Source of the DNA: Sporosarcina cascadiensis
GTDB lineage: Bacteria > Bacillota > Bacilli > Bacillales_A > Planococcaceae
Direction of reading: 5' to 3'
NCBI RefSeq assembly: GCF_009650995.1
Contig: NZ_WHVV01000006.1
Span: 62,001-126,000 of the forward strand
Length of the DNA: 64,000 bases
A program made the position numbers and the translations under genes. This document shows positions 55,479 through 64,000 of the stretch, one piece after another (within the stretch, counting starts at the first letter, position 1; each line of letters starts with the position of its first letter). Below the pieces are notes generated by a model. The model saw nothing but the letters and a program-made list of their open reading frames with translations, was not told the DNA's origin and did not search any database.

Positions 55479-57167
55479 GTGAAATTCACGGTGGGCAGGA
55501 AAATTTGGGTTGGTTTTTTAAGCGTTGGCATTATTATGGTTATTATAGGGGCAATAGGTTATTTGTCTTTAAAAAATGTCAATGAAAAATATCGTTTTTT
55601 AATAGATGACCGTATGTATAAAGTAGTTTTACTTGAGCAGCAAATGAGTGATCAAAACTATTTAACAAGCAGTATCCGCGGGTACATGCTGCATGGGAAT
55701 GATACCTATCTATCTGAAATTCAAGAAAAACAAGAAAGTAATCAAGTTCGTTTGGAAGAGTTAGATAAGATTATACATAATAAAGATATGAAAGACGCTA
55801 TTTTAGAAATTCGTGCGGCAACGACAAATTACGATGGCGTCATAAGGAATATAATAAGTCAAATAGAAATAGGTGACCGTGACAGAGCGCTGCAGACTGG
55901 AACGAATGGTGCAATTTATCAAGAGATTATCTCAACTAATATACAAGCCATGATTAAGTACCAAAAAGAACAGCAAAACCAGGTTGAAAAGCAAGTGGAA
56001 GGTTATACAAATGCTGCAATCTTACTGATGGTTGTACTCATCGTGCTTGGCTTGATCGGAAGTATCATTATTACTATTATCATCAGCCGGTTAATCAGCC
56101 GTCCTGTTCAACAAATGACAAGTGCGCTCAATAAAGTATCAGCCGGAAATTTTGCTTTGGATGAAGTAACTATCAAAAACCGGGATGAAATCGGGGATAT
56201 GGCGACAGCCTTAAATTCGATGGTTGCAGATTTGCGAGGCATCATTCAGCGGGCAAAAGATTCAGCGAGTCAGCTGGCTGTTCAATCAGAAGGATTATCT
56301 GCCAGTGCGGAAGAAAGCTTGGCTGCTTCGGAAATGGTTGCAGAGATTTCCGAGAAAAATCTGCAGACAAGTGAAGCACAGACACACATAGTCAGTCAGT
56401 CTACTGCTTCAATGGAAGAAATGATAACGGCGATTGACCAGATTACAGAGGATAATGAAGAAATGCTTGGTTCTTCCGAAGATGTCGCCCGTTTGGTAAA
56501 AGAAGGTTCTTCATTGATGAATGAAACGACAGATCAAATGAACAATATCAGCCAGACGATTGGTGATTCGATGGTGACAATCAATGAATTGGCCGCCCGT
56601 TCAGAAAACATTAGAAATGTAACCGCCATGATTACGAACATAGCGGAACAGACAAATCTATTAGCATTAAATGCGGCGATTGAAGCAGCTCGGGCAGGGG
56701 AACACGGCAAAGGCTTTGCAGTCGTTGCTGACGAAGTGCGAAATTTGGCGGAACAGTCCAAACAATCTACTCAGGAAATCGGCCGAATGATTGACACGAT
56801 TATTGAAGATGTGACAAAGGTTGTTGCAAGTACCGATGAAGGCCATAAACGTGTAGAGGAAGGGCTGGCATCGACCGAGAAAACGAATGCAGTTTTTGCG
56901 AGTATCGAACATGCGACATCAGATGTCAGTGAAAAAGTTTCCACTGTTTCCGCGGCTATTGAAGAAATCCGCGCGATGACAGATGAAGTGGCAGCTGGTT
57001 CTAAGCGCGTAGAAGAATTAGCGATCCAGGCTTCTGCAGAGGCACAGTCGACAAGTGCTGCAACAGAAGAACAGCTGGCAGCAAACGAAGAGATTACCTC
57101 CAGTTCCCAAACATTGGCGGTGCTGGCAGAACAACTTCAAAGCGATATGGGCCGCTTTCAAGTGTGA
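55479..57167 (+). CDS. Methyl-accepting chemotaxis protein (4HB-type sensor)
   Basis: The 562-residue receptor has classical topology: TM1 (about 11-33), an extracellular all-helical sensor of about 150 residues (35-185), TM2 (about 187-210), HAMP (210-265) and a long signalling coiled coil with tip [20 protein letters not shown] and [17 protein letters not shown]. The sensor region resembles four-helix-bundle MCP/CHASE3 domains. The ligand is unknown. GTG 55479 follows AAAGGGGATG. A terminator follows; transcribed alone. Confidence 0.92.
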   Translation: MKFTVGRKIWVGFLSVGIIMVIIGAIGYLSLKNVNEKYRFLIDDRMYKVVLLEQQMSDQNYLTSSIRGYMLHGNDTYLSEIQEKQESNQVRLEELDKIIHNKDMKDAILEIRAATTNYDGVIRNIISQIEIGDRDRALQTGTNGAIYQEIISTNIQAMIKYQKEQQNQVEKQVEGYTNAAILLMVVLIVLGLIGSIIITIIISRLISRPVQQMTSALNKVSAGNFALDEVTIKNRDEIGDMATALNSMVADLRGIIQRAKDSASQLAVQSEGLSASAEESLAASEMVAEISEKNLQTSEAQTHIVSQSTASMEEMITAIDQITEDNEEMLGSSEDVARLVKEGSSLMNETTDQMNNISQTIGDSMVTINELAARSENIRNVTAMITNIAEQTNLLALNAAIEAARAGEHGKGFAVVADEVRNLAEQSKQSTQEIGRMIDTIIEDVTKVVASTDEGHKRVEEGLASTEKTNAVFASIEHATSDVSEKVSTVSAAIEEIRAMTDEVAAGSKRVEELAIQASAEAQSTSAATEEQLAANEEITSSSQTLAVLAEQLQSDMGRFQV

Positions 57168-57180
57168 TTAAATAGAGAAA

Positions 57181-57212
57181 AGCTGATTGCAACACGCAAT
57201 CAGCTCTTTTTT
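57181..57212 (+). terminator. Terminator of the second chemoreceptor gene
   Basis: AGCTGATTGC / GCAATCAGCT stem, AACAC loop, then CTTTTTT. Confidence 0.9.
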
Positions 57213-57748
57213 AAGGGGAAATATTCTATCGATTCGTAGGAAGGTATAACGTTTGGATTGATTTTAAACAAGGTGAAGCCATTTATATGAATGGGAATAG
57301 GTATTATTTCCTCTTTCACCAATTGCATTTTATCAGCAGTTTTACGTTTTTTTGCAATCGTCACATGCGGAACAAATCGTGTATCCTTTTCCAAGTCCAG
57401 TATTTTTTCAGTCCGTCTGGCAATCTGTCTCTGCAGGTTGCACATTGCGTTAACTTTTTTAACTGAAAGATAGACAACCCGAGGACCGGTAGACGAACCG
57501 AAAAATTCTAAACCTGTTAGAGATGTAGAGAAACATGGATGGTCACTCGCGATCTTATGCAGGGAAGAAATGAGCATTTCTGCGCTTTTTTGGTTCATCT
57601 CTCCTATATAACGCATGGTTATATGCAAATCATCCTTGTGCGGAAGGACTTTATATTTTTCTTTTAACAGATATTTGGCGCGAAACTTTTCTGCCAGCTC
57701 TGAAGCGGAATCAGCGGCCGTGATGCCGATAAAGTAATGTTGAGCCAC
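57200..57748 (-). CDS. thpR: RNA 2',3'-cyclic phosphodiesterase (2H family, ThpR/LigT)
   Basis: A 182-residue 2H phosphoesterase with both HxT motifs: DLHITMRYIGE and VPHVTIAKKRK. The start MAQHYFIGITA is typical of ThpR. It opens 2',3'-cyclic phosphates on RNA ends. Its stop lies inside the terminator of the converging chemoreceptor gene. ATG 57748 follows AGGAGGTGAACTGAAAAG. Confidence 0.88.
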   Translation of the reverse strand: MAQHYFIGITAADSASELAEKFRAKYLLKEKYKVLPHKDDLHITMRYIGEMNQKSAEMLISSLHKIASDHPCFSTSLTGLEFFGSSTGPRVVYLSVKKVNAMCNLQRQIARRTEKILDLEKDTRFVPHVTIAKKRKTADKMQLVKEEIIPIPIHINGFTLFKINPNVIPSYESIEYFPLKKS

Positions 57749-57925
57749 TTTTCAGTTCACCTCCTGCTTATTAGATTCCCTTCTCTGCAGATAACTATAC
57801 ATGGAAGGCAGAAAATTTGCATTTACATGATAAAGATGAAGAGCAAACTGACAAACTGGCAGGGTAATGTGTATAATTAAAGATGTATCTAACGTAAAAG
57901 CAGAAAAGAGAAGGGGGCAGGCGAT

Positions 57926-58717
57926 ATGATCAAAACACTGATATTTGATTTGGATGATACGCTGATTTGGGATGCAAAAAGTATTGCCATGGCATTTCAG
58001 AAGACATGTGAATATGCTACGAAAAAGACAGGTGTTAACCCGGTTGAGCTTGAGAAAGCAGTGCGCCAGGAAGCTAGAGAACTGTATGCAGCTTATGAAA
58101 CTTATCCTCATACACAAAATATAGGCATCAATCCATTTGAAGGTCTTTGGGGCGTATTTGATGATCCAGGTGAAGAATTTCAGAAAATGAAAGAGATTGT
58201 TCCGGGTTACCAGCGGGATGCATGGATTAAAGGACTGAAGAAGTCAGGCGTGGATAATGAAGCTTTTGGAAGAGAGCTAGCGGAGGTGTTCCCGAAAGAA
58301 CGGAAAAATCATCCCTATATTTACGAAGAAACGTTTGATGTGCTGGATCGTTTAAAAGGGAATTATCAGCTGATTTTGCTGACGAACGGGTCTCCCAGTC
58401 TGCAGCAGATCAAGTTGACGATTTCTCCGGAGATACCGCCGTATTTCGACCATATCATCGTGTCCGGAGCTTTTGGTAAAGGTAAACCTGATGCAACGAT
58501 TTTTCAGCATGTCCTGGATACTTGCGGTATAACTGCGGATGAAGGACTGATGATCGGTGATAATCTGATGACCGATATACTCGGCTCAAGCAGAGTGGGT
58601 ATGAAAAATGTATGGATCAACCGTGAAAGCAAGCTGCCTGTCGATGGAGTAAAACCGACGTATGAGATTGACCACTTAGAAAGTTTATTTCCAATACTAT
58701 CCCAACTTACAAACTAA
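57926..58717 (+). CDS. HAD family hydrolase
   Basis: The 263-residue protein has all HAD motifs: I FDLDDTLIWD, II LLTNGSP, III GKGKPD and IV MIGDNLMTDILGS. The helical cap inserted after motif I makes it a C1-type HAD like YjjG/YsbA (nucleotidase or phosphoglycolate-type phosphatase). Substrate unknown. ATG 57926 follows AAGGGGGCAGGCG. Confidence 0.9.
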   Translation: MIKTLIFDLDDTLIWDAKSIAMAFQKTCEYATKKTGVNPVELEKAVRQEARELYAAYETYPHTQNIGINPFEGLWGVFDDPGEEFQKMKEIVPGYQRDAWIKGLKKSGVDNEAFGRELAEVFPKERKNHPYIYEETFDVLDRLKGNYQLILLTNGSPSLQQIKLTISPEIPPYFDHIIVSGAFGKGKPDATIFQHVLDTCGITADEGLMIGDNLMTDILGSSRVGMKNVWINRESKLPVDGVKPTYEIDHLESLFPILSQLTN

Positions 58718-58723
58718 AAACAT

Positions 58724-58759
58724 AAAAAATCCAGCTGATTTTCTATCAGCTGGATTTTT
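58724..58759. terminator. Bidirectional terminator between HAD gene and serA
   Basis: AAAAATCCAGCTGAT / ATCAGCTGGATTTTT stem, 15 bp, TTTCT loop. Confidence 0.9.
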
Positions 58760-58766
58760 GTCATTC

Positions 58767-60353
58767 TTATAGATCAACCGCTTTTGCATCATGGATATTT
58801 TGGACTTCTTTAATACGGGAAACAGAAGCAGACTCCACATGGTGATCGACTGTAAGCATCATGATTGCGTCTCCGCCTTCAGCAGAACGTCCTACCTGCA
58901 TTGCAGCGATATTGATATTTTCTTCTGCAAGCAAAGTACCTACGCGGCCGATTGCGCCTGGCTGGTCAATATGGCGGATGAACAACAAGTGACCTTTAGG
59001 GATAGCGTCCACTACATAGTCATCTACTTTTACGATGCGCGGTCCCAGTCCGTTCAGAAGAGTACCCGCTACTTTGCGGATGCCTTTCTGTGTAACGATT
59101 TCTACTGTGATTAAGTTAAGGAAACCTTTAGCAGTCGTCGTTTTCTGTTCATTTATTTTTATGCCATAACGGTCAGCCAAAAGCTTTGCATTCACGTCAT
59201 TTACAGTTTCGCCAAGATTACGCTTCAGCAAACCTTTTACTGTGTTGCGTGTTAATGCACGTACATCATAGTTCGCCAATTCGCCTGCATATTGAATATT
59301 AATTTCTTCAATAACAGAGTTTTGAATTTGGGACAGGAACATACCAAGCTTTTCAGTTAGATCGAAGAAAGGCTCGATTTTTGCTAATACATCACGAGAA
59401 ACGGATGGCAAGTTTACCGGGTTGCGAACAGATCCGATATTGAGGAAGTTCACAACGTCACGGCTGACATCTACTGCAACAGATTCTTGCGCTTCAATTG
59501 TGCTTGCTCCTAAATGAGGTGTAGCAATCACTTGCGGCAATGTCAGCAATTTGTGGTCAAGGAAAGGCTCTTCTTCAAATACATCAAGCGCTGCTCCGGC
59601 AACCTTCCCGGCAACAATTGCATCATACAAAGCATCTTCGTCAATGATTCCGCCGCGTGCACAGTTGATGATCTGAACGCCGTCTTTCATTTTTTCGAAT
59701 GCTTCTTTATTAATCATTCTGCGAGTTTCTTTCAGTAATGGCGTGTGGACGGTAATGAAATCTGCTGCAGCCAGTACTTCATCTACTGTTCCGATCTCAA
59801 TGCCTAATTTTTTAGCAATGTCTTCTGTCAGGAATGGGTCATATGCGACAACGCTCATACGCTGACCTTTAGCACGGCGTGCAACTTCTGCTCCGATTCT
59901 GCCCAGCCCGATAATACCGAGTGTTTTATCCTTCAGTTCGACCCCAAGGAAAGATTTACGGTCCCATTTATTGTTCTTCAAAGAATTGAAAGCCTGAGGG
60001 ATTTTCCGTGCCATTGCCATCATCATCGCGACAGTGTGCTCAGCTGCTGAGTTTGTATTACCGTCAGGAGCATTGACAACAATGATTCCTTTTTCAGTTG
60101 CTGCATCCAAATCGATGTTATCGACGCCTACACCTGCACGGCCGATAATTTTCAATTGATCAGCAGATTCTAATAATTCTTTTGTTACAGTAGTTTGACT
60201 GCGCACTAGAAGGGCATCGAAACCTTTAATTCTGTCTTTCAGCTGATCTGGAGTCAAATCTGTATCAATAACAATTTCAAAACCTTCTGCCTGCCTTAAT
60301 GGAAAAATACCATCCTCGCTGAGTGGATCACTAATAAGTACTTTAAAAGCCAT
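58767..60353 (-). CDS. serA: D-3-phosphoglycerate dehydrogenase
   Basis: The 528-residue protein is the long form: catalytic/NAD domain ([58 protein letters not shown]), an intervening domain (about 315-450) and a C-terminal ACT domain ([15 protein letters not shown]). It makes 3-phosphohydroxypyruvate, the first step to serine; the ACT domain usually binds serine as feedback inhibitor. ATG 60353 is chosen by homology ([15 protein letters not shown]); ATG 60362 lies closer to AAGGAGAGA, so the start is ambiguous by three codons. A T-box leader controls it. Confidence 0.95.
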   Translation of the reverse strand: MAFKVLISDPLSEDGIFPLRQAEGFEIVIDTDLTPDQLKDRIKGFDALLVRSQTTVTKELLESADQLKIIGRAGVGVDNIDLDAATEKGIIVVNAPDGNTNSAAEHTVAMMMAMARKIPQAFNSLKNNKWDRKSFLGVELKDKTLGIIGLGRIGAEVARRAKGQRMSVVAYDPFLTEDIAKKLGIEIGTVDEVLAAADFITVHTPLLKETRRMINKEAFEKMKDGVQIINCARGGIIDEDALYDAIVAGKVAGAALDVFEEEPFLDHKLLTLPQVIATPHLGASTIEAQESVAVDVSRDVVNFLNIGSVRNPVNLPSVSRDVLAKIEPFFDLTEKLGMFLSQIQNSVIEEINIQYAGELANYDVRALTRNTVKGLLKRNLGETVNDVNAKLLADRYGIKINEQKTTTAKGFLNLITVEIVTQKGIRKVAGTLLNGLGPRIVKVDDYVVDAIPKGHLLFIRHIDQPGAIGRVGTLLAEENINIAAMQVGRSAEGGDAIMMLTVDHHVESASVSRIKEVQNIHDAKAVDL

Positions 60354-60462
60354 GATTATCATTCTCTCCTTCAGTAAATTGTTTTGGTCCTGCATTCGGG
60401 TAATGAGCATTCATCTGATCAATCGTCTATGTAAGCTGCGCTAACCTCCTTTTAGGAAAAAT

Positions 60463-60507
60463 AAAAAAGCCTTCCACCCCTTACAATACGTAAGGGGCGA
60501 AAAGCTC
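60463..60507 (-). terminator. T-box terminator upstream of serA
   Basis: Minus-strand AGCTTTTCGCCCCTTAC / GTAAGGGGTGGAAGGCT stem followed by six T residues. Confidence 0.92.
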
Positions 60508-60514
60508 GATTAAC

Positions 60515-60705
60515 TAACGCGGTACCACCCTTGTTTTGCTGCCGGAGCAGCCTTCATTCAGCATGCGTAACGTGCATGTGACGGATCGGCCTACTGAATA
60601 TTCAGCCAATCAATTCGGAAGTGCCGCCATCCTAAGAATTTGCTGACTCTCACCACATCATCAGCTCTCTAAGAAATTCTATTACGGAAAGGTATGTCTT
60701 CGTCA
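60515..60705 (-). ncRNA. T-box leader of serA
   Basis: The T-box itself, AAGGGTGGTACCGCG, is at 60532-60518 on the minus strand, followed by the terminator. Upstream, AGAGAGCTGATG, a GTGAGAGTCAGC stretch and GGATGGCGGCACTTCCGAATTG fit stem I with its specifier loop; the triplet TCC (Ser) in CTTCCGAA is the likely specifier. Uncharged tRNA-Ser would then allow read-through into serA. Confidence 0.92.
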
Positions 60706-60737
60706 AAATTGTTTTGCATGTATTAAATTTAGAACTA

Positions 60738-60765
60738 ATCATAACACGTCCAAAACAATTGTCAA
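60738..60765 (-). promoter_or_regulatory. Sigma-A promoter of the serA leader
   Basis: Minus-strand TTGACA (60765-60760), 16-bp spacer, TATGAT (60743-60738). Confidence 0.7.
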
Positions 60766-60971
60766 TTACTTTTAAGCAAAAAATCAAAAAGTATTAAATG
60801 CGAACATATCTTATTGAATATATTGTGAACGTTCGTGTTTGAATGATGAAAATGAAAGAAATGCACTTAATATCAAGTTTGTTCTGTAAATTAGATAAGT
60901 CGTCAAGAGAGAAGAAGGATAGTAAACAATGCTATAATGACGGCAGAATAAGTAGAAAAGAGGTTATATTT

Positions 60972-61283
60972 ATGAGGAAACTTGAGACTTTGGAACAATT
61001 TGACGGGCTGAAGAAAGAAGAGCGTGTAATTTTCTTGTTTACTGCAGACTGGTGTCCTGATTGCAGAGTGATCGAACCGTTTCTGCCGGAGTTGGAAATC
61101 GAGTTTTCGGAGTATGAATTCTTTTCTGTTGACCGCGACGATTTCATTGACCTTTGCAGTCAGCATGATATTTTTGGCATTCCCAGCTTTGTCGCTTATA
61201 GCAAAGGTAAGGAATTGGGACGTTTCGTCAGCAAGAATCGCAAAACAAAAGAGGAAATTGAAGAGTTTATCAATAGTTTATAA
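60972..61283 (+). CDS. Thioredoxin-like protein
   Basis: The 103-residue protein has a thioredoxin fold with active site FTADWCPDCRVIEPFL (CPDC instead of CGPC) and the cis-Pro in FGIPSF. It is a cytoplasmic disulfide reductase or related protein. ATG 60972 follows AAAAGAGGTTATATTT; the frame runs on upstream for 43 codons without homology. The WCPDC variant is usual in the YtpP/YusE-like group. A hairpin follows. Confidence 0.9.
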   Translation: MRKLETLEQFDGLKKEERVIFLFTADWCPDCRVIEPFLPELEIEFSEYEFFSVDRDDFIDLCSQHDIFGIPSFVAYSKGKELGRFVSKNRKTKEEIEEFINSL

Positions 61284-61294
61284 GCACAAACAGA

Positions 61295-61324
61295 AACCAT
61301 CCCGCGAGTTGGGATGGTTTTCCT
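61295..61324. terminator. Bidirectional terminator, thioredoxin-like / AbrB-like genes
   Basis: AAACCATCCC / GGGATGGTTT perfect stem with GCGAGTT loop. Confidence 0.75.
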
Positions 61325-61325
61325 G

Positions 61326-61595
61326 TTATTCCATATCGCCAATCTGTTTCAGCAGTATTTTTGCACCTTCGGGACTGATGAATAATCCGTTAGATAATTC
61401 CTTGTTATCTTCGTTTACTTCACCGGTTATGAAACAAGCTTTGTTAACTTGGTATTTCCTCAAGATGATCTGTTCATCTTCCGAAAAGATTTCTATTGGA
61501 TCCCCTTTGACAATTTGCAGAGTTTGACGAAGTTCTTTTGGAATGACGATTCTGCCAAGATGATCGACTTTGCGAACAATACCTAAAGATCTCAT
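61326..61595 (-). CDS. AbrB family transition-state regulator
   Basis: The 89-residue protein begins MRSLGIVRKVDHLGRIVIPKELRQTL, close to AbrB/Abh: the swapped-hairpin DNA-binding domain fills residues 1-50 (VDHLGRIVIPKELRQ), and ACFITGEVNEDNKEL starts the C-terminal multimerisation half. AbrB-type proteins repress post-exponential genes. A single Cys in CFITGEV matches the conserved Cys of AbrB. ATG 61595 follows GAAGGAGGCATCC. Whether it is AbrB itself or a paralogue cannot be settled. Confidence 0.9.
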   Translation of the reverse strand: MRSLGIVRKVDHLGRIVIPKELRQTLQIVKGDPIEIFSEDEQIILRKYQVNKACFITGEVNEDNKELSNGLFISPEGAKILLKQIGDME

Positions 61596-61745
61596 GGATG
61601 CCTCCTTCGGAAATAATAGTCTGTATGTCTATTATACGGAAAATTTTGTTTTATACAATTTGATTGGCTGGAATGAGTAGAACTATTTGATAATTCCGCT
61701 ATACAATTTATATATTAATGTTATAATAGTCTGTAATTACATAAA

Positions 61746-61850
61746 ACTTATCAAGAGAAGCTGAGGGAACTGGCCTGATGACGCTTCAGCAACCTCTGTG
61801 CAAACAGGAAGGTGCTAACTCCAACAAGATTGTTTTCTTGAGAGATAAGA
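61746..61850 (+). ncRNA. SAM-I riboswitch (S-box) upstream of metA
   Basis: CTTATCAAGAGAAGCTGAGG, GAACTGGCCTGATGA, CGCTTCAGCAACC, GGAAGGTGCTAACTCC and CTTGAGAGATAAG are the conserved S-box parts in order, with P1 pairing CTTATC / GATAAG. Confidence 0.97.
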
Positions 61851-61861
61851 ATGATATCCCG

Positions 61862-61901
61862 AACCTCATTTTCTTATCTATAGGAAAATGAAGGTTTTTT
61901 T
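61862..61901 (+). terminator. S-box terminator upstream of metA
   Basis: AACCTCATTTTC / GAAAATGAAGGTT stem followed by a run of T residues, about 45 bp before the gene. Confidence 0.9.
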
Positions 61902-61944
61902 ATTGAAAATAACTGGCCGAGTGAATGGCCGAGGAGGAAGAAAC

Positions 61945-62853
61945 ATGCCGATTAATATACCGCAGCAGTTACCAGCAGGAGAGTTACTGAAAGAAGAGAA
62001 GATATTTGTGATGGATGAGAATCGAGCGGTTGCACAGGATATCCGCCCGTTAAGTATATTAATCCTAAATTTAATGCCTGAAAAGGAAAAGACGGAACTG
62101 CAGCTGCTGAGATTGCTGGGTAATACACCGCTTCAGGTAAATGTGACATTTTTGAATACCGCCTCTTATACATCGAAAAATGTCAGTCAGACACATTTAG
62201 AAACATTTTACACAACTTTTGAGCACGTTAAAGACCGCCGTTTTGATGGAATGATTATTACAGGGGCACCGATAGAACTGATGCAGTTTGAAGATGTAGT
62301 TTATTGGAAAGAGCTGGAGGAAATTATGGATTGGACCAAGACGAACGTGACCTCAGTCCTTCATATTTGCTGGGGAGCACAGGCTGCACTTTATCATCAT
62401 TACGGAATTGATAAGTTTGAACTGCCTGAAAAGTGTTTTGGTGTATTTGCACACGAAGTCTATGATCAGACAGTAAATCTTTCACGCGGTTTCAATGATG
62501 TATTTGTAGCGCCGCATTCAAGACATACAGGTGTATCCATTGAAGAAATAGAGAAACACCCAGATCTGACGCTGCTTTCTGTTTCAGAAGATGCGGGAGC
62601 GTTTATCGTCATCTCCAACGATGAAAAACATATTATGGTGACAGGTCACTTGGAGTATGATGCGCATACATTAGACAGTGAATATAAAAGGGATGTTGAA
62701 AAGGGAATGGAAATTGATGTTCCTGAAAATTATTATCCGAATGATGATCCAAATCAGGAGCCGATGAATACATGGCGTTCTCATACGCATTTACTGTTTT
62801 CCAACTGGCTGAATTACTACGTCTATCAGGCAACTCCATTCGTATGGAATTGA
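61945..62853 (+). CDS. metA: Homoserine O-acetyltransferase, MetA type
   Basis: The 302-residue protein starts [15 protein letters not shown] and has [13 protein letters not shown] and the catalytic Cys142 in [10 protein letters not shown]; His and Glu of the triad are in FVAPHSRHT and TGHLEYD. Residue 111 is Glu (GAPIE), which in Bacillus-type MetA favours acetyl-CoA over succinyl-CoA, so O-acetylhomoserine is the predicted product despite the family name. It is the first committed step to methionine and is controlled by the S-box upstream. ATG 61945 follows GAGGAGGAAG. Confidence 0.95.
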   Translation: MPINIPQQLPAGELLKEEKIFVMDENRAVAQDIRPLSILILNLMPEKEKTELQLLRLLGNTPLQVNVTFLNTASYTSKNVSQTHLETFYTTFEHVKDRRFDGMIITGAPIELMQFEDVVYWKELEEIMDWTKTNVTSVLHICWGAQAALYHHYGIDKFELPEKCFGVFAHEVYDQTVNLSRGFNDVFVAPHSRHTGVSIEEIEKHPDLTLLSVSEDAGAFIVISNDEKHIMVTGHLEYDAHTLDSEYKRDVEKGMEIDVPENYYPNDDPNQEPMNTWRSHTHLLFSNWLNYYVYQATPFVWN

Positions 62854-62933
62854 AAGAGCCGGCTGCTTCTGACATGATGAGCGTATAAGTCCATCCGTTT
62901 CACACATACTCCATACAATGGAGGTGTACGTTT

Positions 62934-63644
62934 GTGAATATAGATGAATTTTGGGAGTTGGCTTTCTGGGAAATGACACTTCGGACAGTGCTCTCCTTTG
63001 TGGTACTCTTGATCCTGGCGCGTTTTATGGGGAAAAAGCAAGTATCGCAGTTAACGTTCTTTCATTATGTAACAGGGATTACTATAGGTTCGATTGCGGC
63101 TAACCTGGCAGGAGAGTCGGAAACGCCTTTCTTGAATGGTTTGTATGGAATGATATTATGGGCAGTTTTGACAATTGTCGCTAATTACTTATCATTCAAA
63201 TCAATCAAACTGCGTGTTTTATTGGACGATAAACCGATGATTGTGATTGAAAATGGTGAAATCATTGAAGGTTCACTCCGCAAATTAAGACTGAGTTTTA
63301 ATGATCTGAATATGTTGCTTCGTGAAAAGTCCATATTTTCCATGAAAGAAGTAAATTATGCGATATTCGAAACAAACGGAAATCTCAGTGTGATGTTGAA
63401 AACAGGGGAGGAACCGGCCACCAAGAAAGATGTGCAGGCTTCATCACCTCCGCCGAAATATATTCCTACTGAAATAATCACAAACGGCAAAGTGGAAGAA
63501 AAGAATATGCGAGAATTGAAGCTGACAGATGTATGGTTGACAAAGCAGCTGGAACAGCAGGGAATCGCAAGGCCGGAGCAAGTGCTGTATGCAGAAATTC
63601 AGACGGATGGCAGTCTGTATGTTAATACATTGAAAAGTGTTTGA
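62934..63644 (+). CDS. DUF421 (YetF-like) membrane protein
   Basis: A 236-residue protein with three N-terminal helices (about 13-30, 40-58, 64-85; ending in FHYVTGITIGSIAANLA) and a cytoplasmic C-terminal region with two DUF421-type beta domains (KPMIVIENGEIIEGSLRKLR; LNMLLREKSIFSM). YetF-like proteins are common in Bacillales, some linked to spore germination or membrane properties; role unknown. GTG 62934 follows GGAGGTG. Confidence 0.9.
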   Translation: MNIDEFWELAFWEMTLRTVLSFVVLLILARFMGKKQVSQLTFFHYVTGITIGSIAANLAGESETPFLNGLYGMILWAVLTIVANYLSFKSIKLRVLLDDKPMIVIENGEIIEGSLRKLRLSFNDLNMLLREKSIFSMKEVNYAIFETNGNLSVMLKTGEEPATKKDVQASSPPPKYIPTEIITNGKVEEKNMRELKLTDVWLTKQLEQQGIARPEQVLYAEIQTDGSLYVNTLKSV

Positions 63645-63647
63645 ACT

Positions 63648-63691
63648 AAATGTCGCCGCATGTCAGGTTACTGGCGTGCGGCGACATTTTT
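63648..63691. terminator. Bidirectional terminator, DUF421 gene / HAD phosphatase
   Basis: AAATGTCGCCGCA / TGCGGCGACATTT stem with inner CA / TG pairs, then TTTT on the plus strand and A-run support on the other. Confidence 0.9.
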
Positions 63692-64000
63692 ACAGTATTT
63701 GCCAGGCACGCTGCTTGGCAATCGCGGCAAGTTTTGCATCAGGTCTGACGGCAACGGGATGACCCACTTGTTCCAATACAGGCAGATCTGAAATGCTGTC
63801 CCCATAGGCAAAGCTTTTTTCCCATTCCACTGTCTTCCCTTCCAAAGCGCAGTAAATCATCTCATTTTTACGCTGTCCTTGAATATGTAAGAAGGGCTGG
63901 TCCATCGCTATATGCTCCCCATTGACAGGGATTTCGGTTCCGATGATTTCATCAAAGGTTAAATGGCTCGTAACTGCAGTCAAAAATGGTGTGTAAGCAC
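63690..64000 (-). CDS. HAD-IB family phosphatase (5' end outside window)
   Basis: The minus-strand frame is open to the window edge, so only the C-terminal ~103 residues are seen. HLTFDEIIGTEI and FAYGDSISDLPVLEQVGHPVAVRPD are motifs of the HAD-IB (SerB-like) hydrolases: the second carries motif IV GDSxxD. The LAAIAKQRAWQIL ending is typical of this group. Likely a phosphoserine-phosphatase-like enzyme or other small-molecule phosphatase; the catalytic DxDxT motif lies beyond the window. Confidence 0.85.
   Translation of the reverse strand, partial: AYTPFLTAVTSHLTFDEIIGTEIPVNGEHIAMDQPFLHIQGQRKNEMIYCALEGKTVEWEKSFAYGDSISDLPVLEQVGHPVAVRPDAKLAAIAKQRAWQIL

Overview
The window is a stretch of a Gram-positive, low-to-medium GC chromosome. 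Gene content and leader RNAs point to the order Bacillales, most likely a Planococcaceae member resembling Sporosarcina (inference: no rRNA is present to test it). The supporting signs are Firmicutes-type ribosome sites (AGGAGG) with frequent TTG/GTG starts, T-box, S-box, FMN and cobalamin leaders, HutP control of hutH, an AbrB-type regulator, CtaB/CtaM haem-A assembly proteins, and SLH-NlpC/P60 wall proteins.

Layout. 1-9,600: end of a DedA gene, YaiI/YqxD protein, an M17 aminopeptidase, a lipoprotein, an ECF sigma factor with its likely membrane anti-sigma partner, a TRM11-like methyltransferase, a CDF metal exporter, and then a gene-free stretch of intergenic repeats. 9,600-18,000: BrnQ, FabI, an arginine operon argCJBD behind a promoter with an ARG-box-like site, and an SLH/NlpC-P60 wall hydrolase. 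18,000-25,000: an accessory island. It has a decayed transposase, AT-rich non-coding DNA, and four tightly packed genes of very AT-rich composition: a coiled-coil protein, an McrB-like AAA+ NTPase, a DUF2357/PD-(D/E)XK nuclease of McrC type, and a small unknown protein. This looks like a McrBC-related (type IV restriction) defence module with extra subunits and is the most interesting part of the window. 25,000-34,500: a lipoprotein, a chemoreceptor, an EamA transporter divergent from a LysR regulator, CtaM, a GTPase cluster, ferritin, CobT and CtaB. 34,600-38,400: FMN riboswitch and ribD-ribE-ribBA-ribH. 38,400-42,150: hutP, the hut terminator, hutH and a Na+/H+ antiporter-family transporter, with two cre-like sites. 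42,150-49,100: metE under a cobalamin riboswitch, and a YezD-sulfate ABC transporter cluster. 49,100-64,000: malate synthase G, isochorismatase-like hydrolase, YpsA-family and acyl-CoA-dehydrogenase-like genes, AEC transporter, second chemoreceptor, 2H phosphoesterase, HAD hydrolase, serA behind a T-box, thioredoxin-like protein, AbrB-like regulator, S-box-controlled metA, DUF421 protein and a partial HAD phosphatase.

The metabolic genes form a coherent set. Sulfate import, serine synthesis, metA and metE all feed cysteine/methionine synthesis, and each is placed behind its own ligand-sensing RNA or promoter. CobT plus the B12-riboswitch on metE suggests that the cell remodels or salvages cobalamin and shuts off the B12-independent enzyme when it has the cofactor.

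Start codons were moved from the longest reading frame wherever a clear Shine-Dalgarno site supported an inner start. All family assignments are from reading the protein sequence; no database search was run.
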